Positions 36,493 through 49,300 of a stretch of DNA of 64,000 bases are shown here, in pieces. Both the position numbers and the translations under genes were made by a program. The notes under the pieces are model-generated. The model was given only the letters and a program-made list of their open reading frames with translations. It searched no databases and was not told the origin of the DNA. Position 1 is the stretch's first letter. Every line of letters starts with the position of its first letter. Source of the DNA: Lunularia cruciata (lineage: Eukaryota > Streptophyta > Marchantiopsida > Lunulariales > Lunulariaceae); assembly GCA_948567375.1 (NCBI GenBank), contig OX419762.1, forward strand, positions 26,913,465-26,977,464, in the 5' to 3' direction.

Positions 36493-38785
36493 ATTTTTTA
36501 ATTTATTTATTCATCGTCCATTCCTTCACCCGAAGTCAAAGCAGTAAGAACCCATAGAGTAAGATAATTAGAAGTGAAACCATAATAAAGTTTTCTTGTC
36601 AATATGTCAAGTGTTGTTTTGTCTCTTCAGGAAGAAGAAAAGAACAATATCTGGATTTTGTTTGAGTAAACAACAGTAAGCAGCAAAGTATTTAAATAAA
36701 GAAAAGCTAAATGTGCACGAGTACTCCATCACCGTACAAGATATAATATCAAACTTTGTCGATTTCTAAGATAGAAAGAATGTACACACCCAAAAGTTTT
36801 GAGGCCTTGATTTGAGTTTACCCATACAGCCAATATATATCTGTACCCCAGCACTAGTTGGCAGTTATAATACATATCTCTTACACATTCATTACAGCCT
36901 TCCTGTCCCTCCTGCTTCATCGAAGGACACTTAGGAAATAATTGTCTATATATTAAAAACACTCGATCCGTTACATTTCGACAGTGTGCTTCAATCCTGA
37001 TCAACTCTCAAAACGCAACCTCCTTTTATCGTCATCATCATCTTCTCCTACTTCTTCGACTTAAATGTATATTTTCTCGGTTGCAGGTTCCACCTTACTT
37101 TGAGGGGGTTAATTCAGTACTTTAGCCCACTTACTCCGCCTCCAGTCATAATCCAGTGCATGGAAAGGAGAGAAGTGATAGTCTACACGTTTCCTCTTTT
37201 ATCCAGATTTTTCCTTTTCTATTTTCTCCTTGTTTGCTTGTTTGTCTCCAGAGCGCGTAAGGTGTCGGGATTAGAACACAAAAAATGTACAAAAATCTGG
37301 ATATCAGATGCCTCAAGTGGATGGAAAGCGTACAAAAGAAACCTGAGGGCACTACTGTTCTATATTTAAAGTCTTATGTTGAAAATGGTCAAAATCACAC
37401 AAGCTTTTGACCACTCTACTATTTTAAGCTGGGGCTTTTAGACTTGCTTTGTGTTTCAGTGTTACTTGAATAACAATTTTACACACAAACATCTGAAGAG
37501 ATGGTTGGTTGTTCGCGATAAGACAGGAAGAGACCACGGATCACCACAGTGCAGATTCACTGTTTTCAAGTACTAGTCTGCTGCTTGGAACCTGTTCTAT
37601 ACTTTCCGCTAGACCTTCGAAGACATTGATCTATGAGTATTGTGGAGAACAGACGTGTTGGTAAACGCAAGGTTAATAATGTACCGAGCAGTTTTTCTTT
37701 TGGTTGGTTGTTTCTGGGATGTTGGGGTGGTAGGTCTTGCGAGTGCATTTTTTTCTTCTTCTTCTTTTCCTTCCCGGAAAATATCGGGGAGAGGAACAAG
37801 AAGAAATTGCAAAAACTGAAAGGGCACGAAAGATAATAGCATCCAAATATGCAGATGAACAAGAAGAAGAACTCATCAACTAATCGAAGAGAACTAGCTG
37901 ACGACCGTGGCTTCGCAAGCATGCCGCCCAGTCACATGGCGTTGATAGGAAGTATATTGTTGAAAATTGGAAATGCAATTTGATGAGTGTGGTAGGGAAT
38001 TCCTTTAAAATTAGGGTATAATGTAAGATGTAGATTTTGAAAGTATTTCATACAATCCAAATTATCAAAATTAATAATAACTTATATTAAAAAATAATCA
38101 TTATATTAAACTTTTAAAAATCACTTACATATCTAAAGTTTCAGATTTTTTATAATTTAATCATAAATCTGTTGAAAAAATTAAAATAATTAATTGGTAA
38201 AATATAAAATATAAAATAATAAAATAAAATTTAGTGCATCTGTTGTCACCTATATTATCTTGAAGAAATATTATTATCTTGCAAGAGGGAAGAGACCAAC
38301 ATATCCCTATGTGGGTTTCAATTTCGAGAATTAGTGGATTTGCTATGAGAGCGGGGTGATTCTATAAAAGTTAATGGCAAATCTTGTAGTGTCCATAGAT
38401 GCAAAAATAAAGCATCCGTTAAAATTTTAGAGAAAGTGGAACAGCGCAATTAATGGAGGAATGAGAAACATTTTTTTATGGATAAAAATTTATAAAGTTT
38501 CACACTTTAACACAGGTAATATATATTTATTGGACCACCCATAAAATGATTTAAATACCTCGATTGCTTAATGGAGAACCTTATTGCTTCTACAATAATG
38601 AGTGCGTATATCCTCTATGGATAGTGAAGCCTACAATGGCTACAAACCTAGAAGAACACATGGTTGTTTGCGATGTGATGGGAGAGTAGCTATGGATAGT
38701 GAAAGCCTACAATGGCCACAAAGCGAAAAGACATGGCGTTTTCTGATATTCACGTAACTATAGGTTACTTCTCTTGTCACTCCGT

Positions 38786-39013
38786 TAGGGGGTTTCAAGA
38801 ACCCCTTTTCAGCTTCAGTAAATTATTTTTACGGGAGGCCTACAGAATCCATTAGTTCTATGGGCTAAGGGTGGTCTATTAAACTTAACTACCGAAAAAA
38901 TAGCCCAAAAAAACCATTTGAAGTAAGATTCATAAATGTTCCTGTGTTGGGTTTACGGGATCTCATAAGTAAACCTCGTGGGGATTCTCGTAAAATTCCT
39001 CCTTGAAACCCCT
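38786..39013. mobile_element. MITE with TAGGGG(G)TTTCAAG inverted ends, ~228 bp
   Basis: The left end reads TAGGGGGTTTCAAGAA (38786 on) and the right end, read from the other strand, reads AGGGGTTTCAAGGA (39013 down). No coding capacity. The ends resemble the TAGGGG(A/G)TTTCAGAAATA ends of the 6.8-kb Harbinger element that starts 480 bp further on, so this may be a non-autonomous relative. A target duplication is not clear. Confidence 0.65.
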
Positions 39014-40130
39014 CTTATATCTAATGCTTTGTCCTTCAAACGATTTAGCAAACTAGGAGTGACAAACCTAAAGCCGTAATGCTTAACCCTAAAACCATAT
39101 GGAGCGGAGATGATCTCCATTTCTTAGTGGCTATCATGGTGATCGCCCTACCCTGAATGGTAACTTGGGAGATTTGGTCATGCAAAGATCATGATTGGTA
39201 ATGGTTTCAGCCCTAATATTTTGTCTAGGAGATAGTCCAAAAATGCATGAAATATGATACAAATATGATCCTCTTGAAAGTGTGCAATGATCACATCAAC
39301 AAAGTATGTAAATAAATACAAAATCTTATTGAGATTTTTGATTTATTTATTTAACCCTTTATATTATCTATAAATTTTTAGGTGTTTAATCTACCTCTTT
39401 AACATTTCATGAGCATATGTTGAGAAAAAAGGTCACACGGTCACAATCTAGATGGCAGCGTGGATCTTAATCTCACATCTTCAATAGCATAATAGGGGAT
39501 TTCAGAAATAGGTTTGACTGATGTCTATGGGATAAATAAAAAACTTTGTAATAATTTATAGTGAACTCTGTAACGATACGAGATTGTAATAACTGAACCC
39601 TCTGTAACTTCAGTTAAGTGATATATTTTGCAAATTGCATTCATTTATAAAAATCAAATCATATGTTACGGATGTTTAGGAATGCCGTAACTAAATAAAT
39701 GATTGTCAGACAGAGTGACGTGTTTCCTCAAGAGGGTGGCCACGCGGTCCGTAAAGTCACGTATGATTGATGATTTGGTTTCCATATTCAAGATCCAAAA
39801 TGGCCCCGCCCAACAATTCAAATTTCTAAACTCGAATTCACCACCCTCTGGAGCAAATGTGTGAGTTGTCAAGCAACTAACTGCGGTTTTGTAGTTTTGC
39901 ATTGGTGTGGGGAATGATCAGTGCCATTGTGCGACAACCAAGAAATTGATTAGAGGTCAATGATTCTAACGATTCTTACGCTAGGAGTGCAACAAAAGTT
40001 TTGCAAAGGGAGATCAAGTACCTTGTTTTAGTGTAGTAGACTCACTTATCAACATGATTTAGGACCTATAGAGTCATCTTTGGATTTGCAACCTCAACAA
40101 CCATTAGTGAAATTTGGAGACTTGTTGAGG

Positions 40131-41306
40131 ATGGCTTCTTCCAAGCTGGGCAAAACCAAGGAGGATGAACGATTTTGCATGGCAACACACCATTATAGCC
40201 AAATACTGGATTATTTGGAGGACCCCAAGCATTTTGCACAGATTCATGGTGGGAATTGACATTCAGAAATTGAAAGCATTTAGTTTCATGGCAACCTTTT
40301 TGATTAGGGAGGGTCAAGGATTTACTACTTCTATGACATGTGATAGACTTTACAAGAAATGGTTGCGGAACATGAAACAATACAAATAAAATCCGGAGCT
40401 TAAGAACAAGTCTATGGGAGAAGGTCTCACCAAGAAGGAATATGGCAAAGGATGGAGAACTATCGATGATAAATTAAATGGAATGTGCATGCATTTTGCA
40501 AGAATGGAAGCCATGTTTGGGACTAGAGCAAACATAAGTCCATTGGCAATGGTAAGTTTAGGAAATTGTAATCTTAATTTGAGCAAGATTTGTGAGGTTG
40601 GCGAGGAAGAGGTCCATGAAGGTACGTAGGAGTGCTCCCAATTCTCATCTCCTCCAGAGGTGGTGCTCCTTGACTCGGGCCCGCATTGGTTGCAAACACC
40701 CAAGGGGTGGAAAGTTTACTGAGTGGCATGTACAATGGAATCCTATCACCCAAGGATGAGTCTCCATTTGTTCCACCAATCAAGGACTAGCCTTTCATTA
40801 CACCACCACCTTTAATTTCTACAAGAGATGGATCCAATCGTGCTTTTGCCAACCAAGAAGGGGAACGTGACCCAAAGAGGAGGAAAGGCAGAATATCTAC
40901 AAGTAAGGTACCCAAGTTGTCACCTAGTATGTCATTGTCTCATGATTTAGCAAAAATTACCATGTTGAATGCAGATATTATAGAATTTAGAGAGAGGTTA
41001 CGACTAGCTGAACTAGAAGCAACCAACATGAGGAAGAGAGAGAAAACAATGACAAGAATGGAAGCATAGCGTGTTAGATTAGAGACATAGAAGATGAAAA
41101 TTGAAATTGAGAAAAAATTGAGCGCACATAAAAGGGAAGCTATGGCAGATAAATAGAAATTTAAAGAGAAGAGTTTTGAATCAAAGTGCACTCATGAAAT
41201 TAAAATGAGTCTCATACAAGCAAGGAAAACTCACAAGGAAATAAGTGACTATTTTAAAGTGCTCACTCAGGTTCAACGTCCATCATACTCTATTGATAGC
41301 AAATAG
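40131..41306 (+). pseudogene. Harbinger ORF1, Myb/trihelix-like DNA-binding protein with coiled-coil tail
   Basis: From the ATG at 40131 the frames give KTKEDERFCMATHHYSQ, ILDYLEDPKHFAQIHGG (40180-40255), then after a shift FSFMATFLIREGQGF, CDRLYKKWLRNMKQYK (40285-40380) and KKEYGKGWRTIDDKLNG (40430-40480). The spaced aromatic and basic residues resemble a Myb/SANT or trihelix helix bundle, as expected for the protein that brings Harbinger nucleases to the element ends. The C-terminal part (40930-41300) is a coiled coil rich in Glu, Arg and Lys ending at TAG 41304-41306, with three internal TAG codons, each one change from CAG. At least one frameshift near 40255-40280 breaks the protein. Confidence 0.65.
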
Positions 41307-41827
41307 TATACTACCATGTAACCTTTATTATGATTATAATAAAGATGAGTTATGGAAACTTGATAAATGCTTCTAGTATCCACCTGATGCCGCTTGTTGC
41401 CACTCAATTCCTCTCATTTTTTCCTTGGCCACACATGGTAAGCCCACGAGTTGGTGCTCATAGCCGCCCATAAAGTTTTTCTTGTAGTTGCTAGTCAACA
41501 GAACAAGAAGGAGTTGAAGGTACTCTGAAATGTTGTGGAGTCACCAACCCCCTCCACAGACAAAGAAAGTGGTGAAGGGGAAAAAGAGTGAAAAAGAGCT
41601 ATCTCAACAAAGGGTAAGGGTTGTGTTGCAACACAAATTTGTTGAACACCTGTTCACAAGTGGTACATTTCGTTATCCATCAAGTACAAATTCATATTTG
41701 AGTTTAAAAATATACATGTAAACAAGTTCATTAATTCAAGCGTCTTTAATGAACTCATTTATTAAATCCGGTAATGGTATATAAAAAATAAATTTGTATG
41801 TTTTCCAACATACAAATATATGAAAAT

Positions 41828-41888
41828 ATATTTATTTATTTATTTATTTATTTATGATAAAACTCAAACCTAATCAATCAATCAATCA
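41828..41888. repeat. (TATT)n and (AATC)n microsatellites
   Basis: A TATT tract at about 41828-41857 and AATCAATCAATCAATC at about 41873-41888 abut the end of the acidic fragment. Confidence 0.9.
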
Positions 41889-42400
41889 CTCACCATCCTC
41901 ATCCAAGCTATCTGTATCCTCATGATCATCATCATGCTCTCCCTTGTGTATAATCTCCTCCTCTCCATCACTCAGGTATATCACGTCCTCCTCTCGAATG
42001 AAACCTCTCTCCACAAAGAGATGAGTGAGTATTTGTCTAATGAAGGTGACTCTGAACCTATGCCCCTTAGGACTCCTCAATTGGCTTTGCAAACTCCACA
42101 CCTCTACAATGATAGCTTTAAAAGCTAACTCTCCCTAATCATAATCCTCCACACCAAATCTCCTCAACTGGGTCTTATTGTTGAGTACCAAATGCCCATG
42201 TGCAATCTTGGGCCTCATAGTGGGTGCAACAAGTGCACCCATCAATTGGAAGAAAGCTCGGAATGTAGGATATACGCATTGCCTTGCAAGATATCTTTTG
42301 CAACCCTGTCCCTCTATGGAAACCAGTCTGAAACAACTGTGTAAGGAATTGTCCTCCGTCTTAGTGTTCTCCCCCTTGGCATGGCAAGTGCATTTCTAAC
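41886..42400 (-). pseudogene. coding-like fragment with acidic C-terminus inside the Harbinger element
   Basis: On the minus strand the frame running from about 42340 to the TGA near 41888 reads as protein (VYPTFRAFFQLMGALVAP; IAHGHLVLNNKTQLRRFG; SPKGHRFRVTFIRQILTHLF) and ends in an acidic tail of Asp and Glu. One TAG interrupts it near 42138. I do not recognise it, and it is not part of the usual Harbinger nuclease. It could be a third gene of the element, or a captured host fragment. Confidence 0.45.
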
Positions 42401-44193
42401 TATATCTCCAGTCAATTGAAACTACCTACCTCTTACCAAACCTGTGCAAGAGACCTTGTCCCATGAATTCACGAACTATGTACATGGAAGGACCTGCAAA
42501 ACACACCAAAAAAATTAGCTCAAACTTCTCTCCCAAGGACTCAAGCTCAGGGGTGCCGCTCGCTGCCGCTCGAAGACGCCCCCCGACAGTAGAAACCTCA
42601 AAAGCACCGCGGGTAGCCGCTAGTTGCCACAATTGAGAGCCGCTCAAGAGCCTAGGGGGAAGCCCTCAAGCCCAACATCTCCCATGCGGCACCAAAGAGA
42701 CAGCCAACACCACGCTTAGGTGCCTGTGGACGCTGCGGGACAAGAAGGGAGCCGTGAGGAGCCACGCGGAAACGTTGGGTGCCACACAGAGTTGCGGGAA
42801 GGCACTCGCACGTAGGGGTTTAGGTATGGCGCTGGATGGCACAAGAGGACGCTGGGAGGCACTGTGGGATAGGCTGGGAGGTGCTGATAATTTGAAAGCC
42901 TTTAACATGCATAAATCAAAATCTTGAGGTGATGGAAAGTCTGAAAGTAGAGAGAAATGAAGAGCAAACAATGAAGAAGGTTTGAAGAATACCTCTGGCC
43001 ATGGATAGTGAAGTCCAAGAGTGATTTTGAGCCCCATTACATCTGATCAATCTCCTGAATTCCAGAGACAGCAATTCAAATCTTATGTTTGTCCAACCAG
43101 CACCACTTTATGAAATTTGATGGGTGTTGAATGCTATGAAATGCTATGAGCCAATCTCCTTCCTGACTATTTCTCATATCGGGCCCGTCAACTATCTTTT
43201 TATATCCCCAGATTTTTTCCATGGTTCAAATTGGGTCTGCTCTCAATCTCTCAAATGCTCTCCTTATCTCTCTTCTCAATCTCTCAAATGTTCTCTTGTC
43301 GTTTCTTTAGAGTCTCCAAAACACTCCTTCAATTAGAAATCTAAATGGAGTTCTTCCTCTCAACTAAACTCTCAAAATTCCAACTCTCTGGCCTCACAAA
43401 TTCCAACTCTCCCAGGCTCCCCATAGCGAGTTGGTCTCCTTCAAGTTGGTCTTCTTTGAGTTCAGCTTCAGCAAGTTTGCCTCCTTTGAGGGAGTATGCT
43501 TTCTTCCAAACACCCCACTCGCAAAATGACTCTTTCTCCTTTGAACAACTCACACACCCACGCACACACTTGCAAAATGACCCTTTCTTGTTCCAACACT
43601 CCACACACTCACAAAATGAGGCTTTCTAACACCTACACACCCACGAGAATGACATGAATTGAAAAGAAGAAGTTTTATATAACCCAAGAAGTTGGGAAAA
43701 TAAGTGAATACCAAACATCCAAAATGTACACTTTCAGGGAAAAAATTCAGAATTGAAAGAACTCAAATCTTGAGCATCAACATGCGGCACTCCAGGTTGC
43801 CAACCAGCACATCCAAGTGTTGTGTATTTCACGTGGTGCCTACCAGTGCCTACCAGCACTCAATGGCCCGCAAGAATTTTTTAAGTTTGTGAGCGGCCCC
43901 CAGCGTGTACAAGCGTGTATGAGCACCATCTCATGGTGTCTATAACATTGGCACACTTTTTTCCAACAACATCCAACAAGTGACTTTCAAGTGTAAACTT
44001 GCTAAACACCACACGGTGTAAGTGTAAGCTCAAGCCTTACAAATGTACAGATTAAGCTTCATAGAATTATTTTTGCATCCTTTGAATTCTTATCCCAATA
44101 TTACATCAAGATACACTCATGGTCTAAGTTACCAGGCTATGAGATATGAGATGAATAACTGAAAAATATATATTTTATTACATGGAATCTCAG
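42401..44193. other. non-conserved middle of the Harbinger element, partly GC-rich
   Basis: 42500-42900 is markedly richer in G+C than the rest of the element, with recurrent GCCGCT, GGGAGGC and CACGCGG words and no conserved frame. 43518-43628 holds three degenerate copies of a unit (CGCAAAATGACTCTTTC, TGCAAAATGACCCTTTC, CACAAAATGAGGCTTTC) about 50 bp apart. This may be a nested insertion. Confidence 0.5.
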
Positions 44194-46055
44194 TCAATCA
44201 AGTATATCATCATTGTTATAATCAAGGCAATGTTGCATCACCCTTGATCTACTTGCTTCTCTACCAAGTTCTATACCATGAAAAGAAATTTTTGCATGTA
44301 TTTAAGTTTCCTTTATAAATCCGCCATCATCCTCTAACCAAAGGTCAGACCTGTTGATTTAAAAATTATGTAAAATAATACACACCGATACCCACTTTAA
44401 CAAATAAGCATCTCTACTATTGTCTTTCAGTTGCACTCTTAGCTTACGAAGAAAATGCCATCTAGCTTTCAATACTCCTATACAATGCTCATTTATCACT
44501 CTTGCATTTGCTAGATATTTATTAAACTCCTACTTGTCCTCTGATTGAGCCTGCTTGAAAGCGTGGACTAGGTGATGCATGGATACATAACCTGAATCAC
44601 CTTAAAGGTACTCCTTTGCCTCAAAAGTGAGACAACTCCCTCTTAGGTTCAAATCATTCCATAGTGACAATTTTTTCAAACAAGTCATGTCATGACACTA
44701 CCTTGGTATTCCTGCAAATAAACAAATCAGGCCATACTTTTAGTAAACTATACAAAAAGGATCACCAATGCATTGCAAAAATACCTAACAAAACAACACA
44801 TAATATAAAACATACCTCCAAAAAAGGTATAATTCTCCTTTTATCATCATAAATAACTTGGCCGTTTATAGAATATGAACCCTTGCGGCTAAAATATATT
44901 TCCACATTCACCGTTTGTTGGGTTGCAAGAGGAAAAATGTTCCATTTACCAAACCAACACAACCAGGAAAACCTTTCTGTGCAAAAACAGTGGATATCCT
45001 CCTCCTCTCCTCGAGCTCGGGCCAAACAACTTGACTCCTCATCACATCTAATATTGTTGTCATAACTCTATCAGTAAAAGCAATTATTGAAACAGCACTC
45101 ATGCCCCAAATATTAAAACCCCGTGCAACACAAGCTCCATTGCCGTGATGCCCAAATCTATCCAAGGCTAGGGCAACTTGGATTCACACAAGTGTTTGCT
45201 CTCTTTGGTAGCTTTTCTCAAAAATCATGTGAGCTTAATCAAATCCACTAATGTTGAAAATTAATCTCCATCCATTCTTGTAAGCTGGCAAAAGGCCTTA
45301 GTATCTAGATTTCTAAAATACTCCTTCACAAACTCTCTACTACAAGGGTAAGTAACACGAGGTTCCAAGTATCGATGAGTAGGTGCATACTCCCACCCAC
45401 TAATAAAACATTCTAGCATATCTAAATCTCCTTCTAATTCTTTGTCTTCATCTTCTAATCCTTGTAGCGATATCTCCAAATCTAACCAAATCATCCATTG
45501 AATACATTTTCTAATATTTCAGGTTAGTTCTAAATGAATGCTCCCTCTCGGCATGACTTTACTCAATTTTTAATCATCATGGATAACTCCTTATCAATGA
45601 AGGGGCATCTCTCTTCTTGGTGAAATTTCAACAAAAGTGCATCTCTATTCTCTGTGCACACAAAAAAAATCTCATCAATTTCCTTCTGTAACAAGAAAAC
45701 AAGTTCATGAATTTCATTTCATCACTCAAGGGGGAAGAAGGGTATACATTTCATACTCGTACAAGAGACAAAAATTTTAAATAATAAAATCGAGAGTAAC
45801 ACTTCAAACAAAATCACTCCTCCTTCTAACCTTCCCACTGCTTGCACTCAAATCTTTCCACTCCAAATGAATTCACTCCCCTTCCAACTCTGGCTATGGG
45901 TCTCTCAAATCTTCATCGGGCGGTCAATTTTCACATCCCCTCAAATCTTTCCACTCATGCTTCCTCCAATCTTCCTTGGTGGTAAAAAATTGCCGCTCAT
46001 CATTTGATTACCATGGGTGTTCTTGAACATCCGAGATACTCTCTTTGGTGGCCAT
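44194..46055 (-). pseudogene. Harbinger transposase (DDE_Tnp_4-type nuclease), catalytic Asp lost
   Basis: In minus orientation: exon 1 starts at ATG 46053-46055 (MATKESISDVQEHPW; KEDWRKHEWKDLRG) with four stops; then exon 2 from 45685 after a TTACAG acceptor (KEIDEIFFVCTENRDAL; RCPFIDKELSMMIKN); then WEYAPTHRYLEPRV and FVKEYFRNLDTKAFCQLTRM (45420-45270), VALALDRFGHHGNGA (45165), FTDRVMTTILDVMRSQVVW, GFPGCVGLVNGTFF (44980-44935), TVNVEIYFSRKGSYSINGQV, an intron, YLxGDSGY (near 44590), INEHCIGVLKARWHFLRKLR (44500-44430) and ILHNF. The stop is at 44194-44196. The first DDE residue, normally Asp in GLVDGTxxxL, reads Asn (codon 44944-44946). The second Asp and the later Glu are kept. Frameshifts occur near 44940 and 45240. 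Confidence 0.88.
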
Positions 46056-46320
46056 CACTTTCACTCTAACCCTAAATGATAAACTTTATTAACCCTAATG
46101 TGCAATCAATGCACTACGAAGTGATAACAAAAATTCCTTATCCCTTATTTTCTACAAACCGCCTCATACGGAGTGTGCTAATAATAAGGAACTTGGCCCA
46201 AAATCCGTAACAATACCTTTTCTACCTCTCGGTCACACACCGTACTCATTTAGTCAACGCTTAGTATTAATCTATATGAAAAGTTATGAAACTTTGTATA
46301 ATTATTTCTGAAACCCCCTA

Positions 46321-49300
46321 ATGTAATGGGAAAGAGGTCCATTTTATCTATCTCAAAGACCTCTGATTACACAAGGAGTTGAGAGAATCAAATATAACTA
46401 AGTGTACAGAAAATAGTTGAATAAACTCCTAGCTTGTAAAAGAATCTTTAATGATAGATGAATGATGACAAGATTTCATCTACAAGAATCATAGATCTAT
46501 CTATAATAAATATACTTTTAAGGAGATAAGTATTCAACCATTCAACAAATTTTCTTTATTCTTAGGGTTTGAGAAAGGAGATTCAGTTTATTGCAAAATA
46601 AAATTAAGACAAATAAATAATTGATAATAAAATTTGAAACTCACTCCACTAATTTCAAGGAAGAATAAGGAAGCAATACTTCAATCAAGCAAAAACTTAT
46701 CTCTCTTAATAAGGTTGCAACTAATACATCTACCAAAAATTAGTAAGAACACAAGAGAAGCTATAGCATATGCAAAGGTCTAACAACAAAAGCCAAGTAT
46801 TAGATTATAACACATATTAACTCTGTCAAAACTGCACTCATCTCTAAATGATGGGTAAGACAAGATGATATTTTCTCTAAGGGAAAGTTGGGGTCCAAGT
46901 AAGATGATAACCTAAGAATTTATTTAATTGAGAAAGAAAAGTATAATATATGCTCAAAACTTATTTATGCTAGGAATTATGTATGATCAAAAAAATACTA
47001 GAAAGTGTGAAAATATAAATTTAATTGACATGTAATTCACATTATTCCTAAGTTCCAATTTTTATATCAAATCTTGAAGATGAAGATATAATATATCCAT
47101 GTTAAGAGTTTTCTAAGCCAAATAAAAAGCCATAAGCATCAAACCAAAAACAAGATGAATACTCATACTCAAACTCATACACAATTCCAAATCCTTGTTG
47201 TAAGCCTAAATCTTATTTATATTAGGGATCATCTATAATATGATTTACTAGCAAGTGTCTAAATAAATTTTAAATCTGATACTTTATAGTTATATTTATG
47301 TATTAAAACTTGAAGATGAAGTTTTAACATATTTATGATATTTCTATTCCAAATAGAAGGCTATGTGCAACAAACCAAAACAAGTTAAATACTTGTATAT
47401 AATCCAAAGTACAGCTCAACTTAATGATTGCATTGAAACTAAAGGAAATTCTACTCAAGCATGCATGTCTTTTACTTGGGAGTTATTGATAAGCTATATT
47501 GTTTATGCTCTTAATATTAATATTTGTAATAAATAGGTTTGTGAAGGAGCTTCAATCAATGGCACATAATATTTAAAAAAAATGGAAGAACTCAATGAAA
47601 TCAAAGAAAATTATATGGATTTTGGTATATCTTTATATCCAATAGAGTAGTCTAGGAAACTATGACTACTAAGTAAAAAGTGGAACAAGATTGATATATC
47701 TACTCAAAAAAATTTATGATTAATTTCCATCACATTATGGGTATATATAAATATAAACGAATGTACTCTTAGGAGCAAGTAATTGGAAAGAGAGCAAAAA
47801 GTTACATAATAAAACTTCTCAACTAGCAAAAAATACATGGAGTCCACAAATAGCTTCTAAACTAATTTTCAACTTTGAATTTCTACTCTTTTAATTTTTT
47901 TCCCCTTTTGCTATAATTTTTCTTGAAATCTGAACTTGGCTTAAACTCTTGCCAAAAAAGAAAGAATATCAAGAACAAACATCATAACTAAGATTACAAA
48001 ATATTGTAAGATATTTAGCTATTTGGAAATGATATCTTGTACAAGTATATTTTAATATACTCATTATTTTCTTGCAAGAGTTTATAAATGCAAGAATGAG
48101 TGAGTGTGTTGAGTGAGGATGGGAGGGTAGAAAGTGGTCTTAAGAGTAAGAATCATAATTGAATAGATGCAAAAAAAATTGGAATCAAAATGGTCTTCTG
48201 CTCATTGGTATTTAAAAGAGTGTTATATTTAGATTAAAGCAAGATGGATTGATTTTAGATCCTCCTTCTTCATTTTAGCTTTTTTTCACTAAAATTTCTA
48301 TTTGCTTGAGTATTTAAATAACACTCACCATTTTTATTAATTTAAAATTGAAGTAATATGTGTCTCTATATTACTTAGTTCAATCTCTCATTAATTTCAA
48401 TTCACAGCAACACCTTATTACCTTCAATTTCTAGAGTATTTTTATGTGGTCCGTTTTTTTAAGAGTTGATCCTAAAATACTGAACTCCAATAATATGGTC
48501 CATATTGATCAATGAAAGGAGTATGTTATTATATGAAATTTTATTTTTCTTGTTTTCATACTATTGAGTATAAAGTAGGTATGTTCATCCAATCTTGGTT
48601 GGAATAGTGCTTTAAATGGACTCCAAGATAGTGCAAGATTTGCAGGTTTTTCCAAGATCAACAAATTCTTTGAGTCTAGTGAATCAAGGACTGATTAGCA
48701 ATTTCAAAGTTTTGGATTTATATTATATTACTTGGATCAGATAAGACTTTCTATAAATATATTTAAAACTTTTTGAATAGTACATTTTAGATTATGGATA
48801 CAAGTGAACCTCAAGCACTGAATATTCTCAAGAAAGGACCTAAGAAGACAATCCAAGGAAAGACAATCATGAGAGAACCAAAGAAGATTAAAAGAATATT
48901 GCATTAGTCCTTTGGTACTGATTACTTTTAGATATAAGAGTAGAATGTATAGATGTGCAAAATGGTACTTCAATTCTAAACTTCAGAAAATTTAATACCA
49001 ATGATGCATTTGAGTACCAAAAGAATAAATAAGAAACATTAAGATACATAGCAAGTTACGACAATCAACTAACATTCTTTATTTAATTGCAAGTTACAGC
49101 ATAGCATTGCAAGTTAGTTCTTAATTCTTTAATCTAAATATAAGTTTCAAGGAAATGTACTAGAAACAAGTGTATGGAATGAGATGATATGTATTGAGAT
49201 AGGTTGAGAGGATTCAATACAAAAAGTGCACTTATTTATGATAAATTATATTACAATTTATGATAAAGATGTCATGTTTTGGGTTTACTTAGAAATCTAT

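Larger units (their letters stand above)
33661..38785. other. gene-free stretch with microsatellites and a GC-rich patch
   Basis: No protein family was recognised. The patch 35560-36080 is GC-rich and CpG-containing, with a start codon in good context at 35756 that opens about 44 codons; it could be an unidentified promoter or first exon. Two in-frame-looking splice acceptors (TTTCAG at 34360, TTGCAG at 37086) have no convincing exons after them. 38030-38240 is extremely AT-rich. Confidence 0.4.
39493..46320. mobile_element. PIF/Harbinger-type DNA transposon, complete ends, dead coding regions
   Basis: The 18-bp ends match at 17 of 18 positions: TAGGGGATTTCAGAAATA at 39493-39510 and, on the other strand, TAGGGGGTTTCAGAAATA at 46320-46303. 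Inside are the two genes typical of this superfamily in convergent order: a DNA-binding ORF1 (plus, 40131-41306) and a DDE nuclease (minus, 46055-44194). Between them lie an extra coding-like piece (41886-42400, minus) and a GC-rich block (42500-42900) that may be captured or inserted DNA. The 3-bp target duplication (TWA is usual) is not clean: TAA flanks the right side, ATA the left. Confidence 0.88.

Noticed and set aside
37566..37922. 118-codon minus-strand frame with hydrophobic N-terminus
   Set aside because: Low-complexity Phe/Lys composition caused by TTC/GAA runs; no conserved motif.
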